From: Chloroflexota bacterium
GTDB taxonomy: Bacteria; Chloroflexota; Limnocylindria; QHBO01
DNA length: 7,784 bases
Reading direction: 5' to 3'
Assembly: GCA_013697395.1 (NCBI GenBank)
Contig: JACCWY010000275.1
Coordinates: 1 to 7,784, forward strand
The position numbers and the translations under genes were made by a program. Positions 5,819-7,784 of this stretch are shown here, piece by piece. The notes under the pieces were generated by a model, which worked only from the letters and a program-made list of their open reading frames with translations, searched no databases and was not told where the DNA came from. Position 1 is the stretch's first letter, and each line of letters opens with the position of its first letter.

Positions 5819-5849
5819 TTGACTTCAAGTGCACTTGAGGTTGCAGACT
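5819..5849 (+). promoter_or_regulatory. SoxR-type promoter of the transketolase operon (-35, 19-bp spacer, -10)
   Basis: TTGACT (5819-5824) is a good -35 box. CAGACT (5844-5849) is a weak -10 that keeps A at position 2 and T at position 6. The spacer is 19 bp, longer than the usual 17 and typical of promoters activated by MerR-family proteins, which untwist the DNA to align the boxes. The operator fills the spacer. Transcription would start near 5856-5857, at the ATG itself. Confidence 0.7.
5822..5841. promoter_or_regulatory. SoxR operator (near-perfect palindrome)
   Basis: ACTTCAAGTGCACTTGAGGT is a 20-bp palindrome broken by only one symmetric pair. Read on the - strand, its central 18 bp (CCTCAAGTGCACTTGAAG) match 15 of 18 positions of the Escherichia coli soxS SoxR box as I recall it (CCTCAAGTTAACTTGAGG), including the full CCTCAAGT and ACTTGA half-site cores. 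It lies in the 55-bp gap between soxR and its divergent neighbour. Confidence 0.85.
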
Positions 5850-5856
5850 GCCGCGC

Positions 5857-6564
5857 ATGACCGATGCCATGGCCGTTCCAGAGCGAGCCTCCCTTGGCTA
5901 CGACGACCTCCCGCGCCTCATTGCGCTGATGACGGGCGACGAGAAGCACTCGACCAGCGCAGATTCGACGCTCGACGTGCTGTGGGTCCTCTACGACCGC
6001 GTCCTGAACGTCACGCCGGCGGCCGCCGACGATCCCGAGCGCGACCGCTTTCTGCTCTCGAAGGGCCACGGACCGATGGCCTACTACGCCGTGCTGGCGG
6101 CCAGGGGCTTCATCTCGGTCGAGACGCTCGCCACCTTCGGCACATACGACTCACCGCTCGGGCACCACCCCGACCGCATGCTGATTCCCGGCGTCGAGAT
6201 CTCCAGCGGCTCGCTCGGTCACGGGTTGCCGATTGCCATCGGCCTGGCGCTCGGGCTGCGGGCTCAGCGGCGGTCATCGCGCGTGGTGGTCCTGGTCGGC
6301 GACGCCGAGCTCGACGAGGGCAGCAACCACGAAGCGATCGCCCTTGCCGGTCGGCTTGGTCTGGATCGCCTCACGGTGGTGGTCGTCGACAACCGATCGG
6401 CCACGTATGGGTGGCCGGGCGGCATCGCCGGCCGCTTCGAGATCGAAGGCTGGGCAGCCGCGACGGTCGACGGGCGTGATCACGATGCGCTGGCGGCCGC
6501 ATTCACCGCGGAGCACATCAGTCGGCCGAGTGTGGTCGTCGCCATGGTCGAGGAGGGGGCATGA
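5857..6564 (+). CDS. Transketolase-like subunit, N-terminal (thiamine-diphosphate-binding) half
   Basis: 235 aa, matching the N-terminal third of a full transketolase and the usual first subunit of split transketolases. The segment LLSKGHGPMAYYAVLAARGF (67-84, His71) is the cofactor/substrate-site motif. GHHPD (102-106), then SSGSLGHGLPIAIGLALGLR (116-135), follow the family order. The diphosphate/metal motif is GDAELDEGSNHEA (148-160) with VVVDN (175-179). Asp149 and Asn179 keep the metal ligands, but the usual GDG is GDA. It would act with the next gene in transferring two-carbon units between sugar phosphates; a different acceptor or a DXS-like reaction cannot be excluded. I chose ATG 5857. 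It has no Shine-Dalgarno site and lies 7 nt after the -10 box, so the mRNA may be leaderless. ATG 5869 is an alternative. Control by SoxR is indicated by the promoter. Confidence 0.88.
   Translation: MTDAMAVPERASLGYDDLPRLIALMTGDEKHSTSADSTLDVLWVLYDRVLNVTPAAADDPERDRFLLSKGHGPMAYYAVLAARGFISVETLATFGTYDSPLGHHPDRMLIPGVEISSGSLGHGLPIAIGLALGLRAQRRSSRVVVLVGDAELDEGSNHEAIALAGRLGLDRLTVVVVDNRSATYGWPGGIAGRFEIEGWAAATVDGRDHDALAAAFTAEHISRPSVVVAMVEEGA
6551..6556 (+). promoter_or_regulatory. Shine-Dalgarno site of the transketolase C-terminal gene
   Basis: AGGAGG, in a longer AGGAGGGGG run, lies 4 nt before ATG 6561, inside the end of the preceding gene. It supports the overlapping ATGA start and tight translational coupling of the two subunits. 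Confidence 0.7.
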
Positions 6565-7469
6565 CTGCCACGGTCACCGCCGACACGATGCGCGACCGCT
6601 TCGCCCAGGTCACCAGCGGGCTCCTCGAGGACGACCCGCGGCTGGCGGTCGTGCTGGCCGACATCGGCGGCTCCGGCTTCGCCGACGCGAAGGCGCACCA
6701 TCCAGAACGGATCATCAACGTCGGCATCCGCGAGCAGTTGATGATCAGCGTCGCATCTGGCCTGGCCTTGTCGGGCCTGCGACCCATCGCGCATTCCTAC
6801 ACGCCATTCCTGATTGAACGCCCGTTCGAGCAGGTCAAGCTCGACCTCGCGCACCAGGGCGTCGGGGCCATCCTGGTCAGCGTCGGCGCCTCGTACGACG
6901 CCTCCGACAGCGGACGCACCCATCAGGCTCCGGAGGACGTGGCGCTGCTGAGCACGCTGCCCGACTGGACGATCCATGTCCCGGGCCATCCCGACGAGGC
7001 GGAGGCCCTGCTTCGCGACGCGGTCGCCGGGGATGGAAACGTCTACCTTCGCCTCTCAGCGCAGGCCAACGCAGATCCGATGCCGATCGAGCCTGACCGG
7101 TTCCACGTCGTTCGCCGCGGCTCGCGGGGGACTGTGATCGCCGTCGGACCGATGCTCGACCGCGTTCTCGAAGCCAGTGCCGAACTCGACGTGACCGTGT
7201 TGTACGCGACGACGGTCCGGCCCTTCGATGACGAGACGCTGCGCGCCGAGGTTCACGCGCCGACCGTCGTCCTGGTGGAGCCATATCTCCAGGGCACTTC
7301 TGCGATGTGGGTCAGCGAGGCGCTGCGCGATCAGGCTCATCGGCTGCTGTCGATCGGCGTGCGACGCATGGAGCACCGCCACTACGGCACGCCCGAGCAG
7401 CACGACGTGGCCCACTGTCTCGACGGCGCCAGCCTGCGCCACCGCATCGGTCGATTCCTGGCTGGCTGA
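6561..7469 (+). CDS. Transketolase-like subunit, C-terminal (pyrimidine-binding) half
   Basis: 302 aa, corresponding to the pyrimidine-binding and C-terminal domains of transketolase, 1-deoxy-xylulose-5-phosphate synthase and E1 beta-type proteins. The key residue is Glu58 in INVGIREQLMISVASGLAL (52-70), the Glu that activates the thiamine cofactor. Next come SYTPFLIERPFEQVKLDLAHQ (79-99) and GASYDASDSGRTHQAPEDVALL (109-130), with His121 in the active-site THQ motif. The C-terminal domain has GTVIAVGPMLDRVLEA (190-205), then VLYATTVRPFDDETL (213-227) and VLVEPYLQGT (237-246). The gene overlaps the first half by four bases (ATGA), so the two products should be made in equal amounts and form one enzyme. 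The substrate is probably a ketose phosphate; this is by family only. A HAD gene follows after 28 bp with no visible terminator. Confidence 0.88.
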   Translation: MTATVTADTMRDRFAQVTSGLLEDDPRLAVVLADIGGSGFADAKAHHPERIINVGIREQLMISVASGLALSGLRPIAHSYTPFLIERPFEQVKLDLAHQGVGAILVSVGASYDASDSGRTHQAPEDVALLSTLPDWTIHVPGHPDEAEALLRDAVAGDGNVYLRLSAQANADPMPIEPDRFHVVRRGSRGTVIAVGPMLDRVLEASAELDVTVLYATTVRPFDDETLRAEVHAPTVVLVEPYLQGTSAMWVSEALRDQAHRLLSIGVRRMEHRHYGTPEQHDVAHCLDGASLRHRIGRFLAG

Positions 7470-7497
7470 GCGCCGGGTCGATCTGGCAGCATGGGGC

Positions 7498-7784
7498 ATG
7501 GCCCCCGAGCCTCTCAAGGCGCTGCTCGTCGACGTCGGTGGAACGCTGGTGGACGACGCCACATGGCTGACGCGCGACCCATACCAGGCGCTGATGATCT
7601 CCCGTCTGCGGGATGCCTTTGGCACCGATCTCCCGTGGTTCGCGCTGCTCGCGAACTATCGCTGGACCGAGTCTGATGCGCCTGGTTGGGAGCAACGAAC
7701 CGCGGAGCTGGTGACGACCACGCTGGCCGAGCACGGCGTCGAGGCATCGGCCGAGGAGGTCGAGCGCATCTGCCGCGCCTGCGC
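7498..7784 (+). CDS. HAD-superfamily hydrolase (5' part, cut by window end)
   Basis: The first 95 codons of a gene that runs off the window. The N-terminus LKALLVDVGGTLVDD (6-20) is HAD motif I, with nucleophile Asp12. The second Asp of the usual DxDGT is Gly14 here, a variant seen in some HAD branches and one that often goes with altered or non-phosphatase activity. The rest, from LTRDPYQALMISRLRDAFG to ELVTTTLAEHGVEASAEEVERI, is the helical cap region expected of subfamily IA. I chose ATG 7498. ATG 7491 is in another frame that does not give the motif. There is no Shine-Dalgarno site. The gap after the transketolase gene is 28 bp, so co-transcription is likely, and it may belong to the SoxR-controlled unit. 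Substrate unknown. Confidence 0.75.
   Translation, partial: MAPEPLKALLVDVGGTLVDDATWLTRDPYQALMISRLRDAFGTDLPWFALLANYRWTESDAPGWEQRTAELVTTTLAEHGVEASAEEVERICRAC

Overview
The window is GC-rich and densely coded. It holds nine recognisable genes, the 3' scrap of a possible upstream gene, and no RNA gene, transposon, CRISPR array or phage feature that I can see. The mix points to a high-GC bacterium of the Chloroflexota (Limnocylindria-like) or Actinomycetota type: strong Shine-Dalgarno sites on some genes, -10-like boxes placed 6 to 8 nt before the start codon on others, a transketolase split into two polypeptides, and a stand-alone SoxR. This placement is inference, because there is no marker gene.

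Layout. (1) 1-2541, + strand: the transport core of an ECF-type vitamin/metal importer, as EcfT (41-835), EcfA (832-1707) and a second EcfA (1711-2541), tightly packed as one operon. The substrate-binding S component is not in the window and is probably upstream; a short reading frame ending at 44 overlaps the ecfT start. The second ATPase has a degenerate ABC signature motif. (2) 2510-3779: a luciferase-like (LLM) flavin-dependent oxidoreductase on the - strand, overlapping the 3' end of the second ATPase, and divergent from a small VOC-superfamily protein on the + strand. (3) 3780-5339: a 165-bp non-coding gap, then a predicted lipoprotein whose reading frame is broken by one in-frame amber codon at 4608-4610. 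The same frame then stays open for another 242 codons, so this looks like one gene of about 464 codons with a nonsense change or a base-call error. (4) 5344-7469: SoxR, a [2Fe-2S] MerR-family redox sensor (- strand), divergent from a two-gene split transketolase (+ strand). Between them is a clear SoxR-type operator, a 20-bp near-palindrome sitting in a 19-bp -35/-10 spacer that faces the transketolase genes. (5) 7498-7784: the 5' end of a HAD-superfamily hydrolase gene, cut by the window edge and possibly co-transcribed with the transketolase.

The most interesting unit is region 4. The sequence supports direct SoxR control of a carbon-metabolism enzyme, a transketolase-like pair, with no SoxS-type intermediary visible here. 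The start codons on both sides are placed so close to the predicted -10 boxes that both transcripts may be leaderless.
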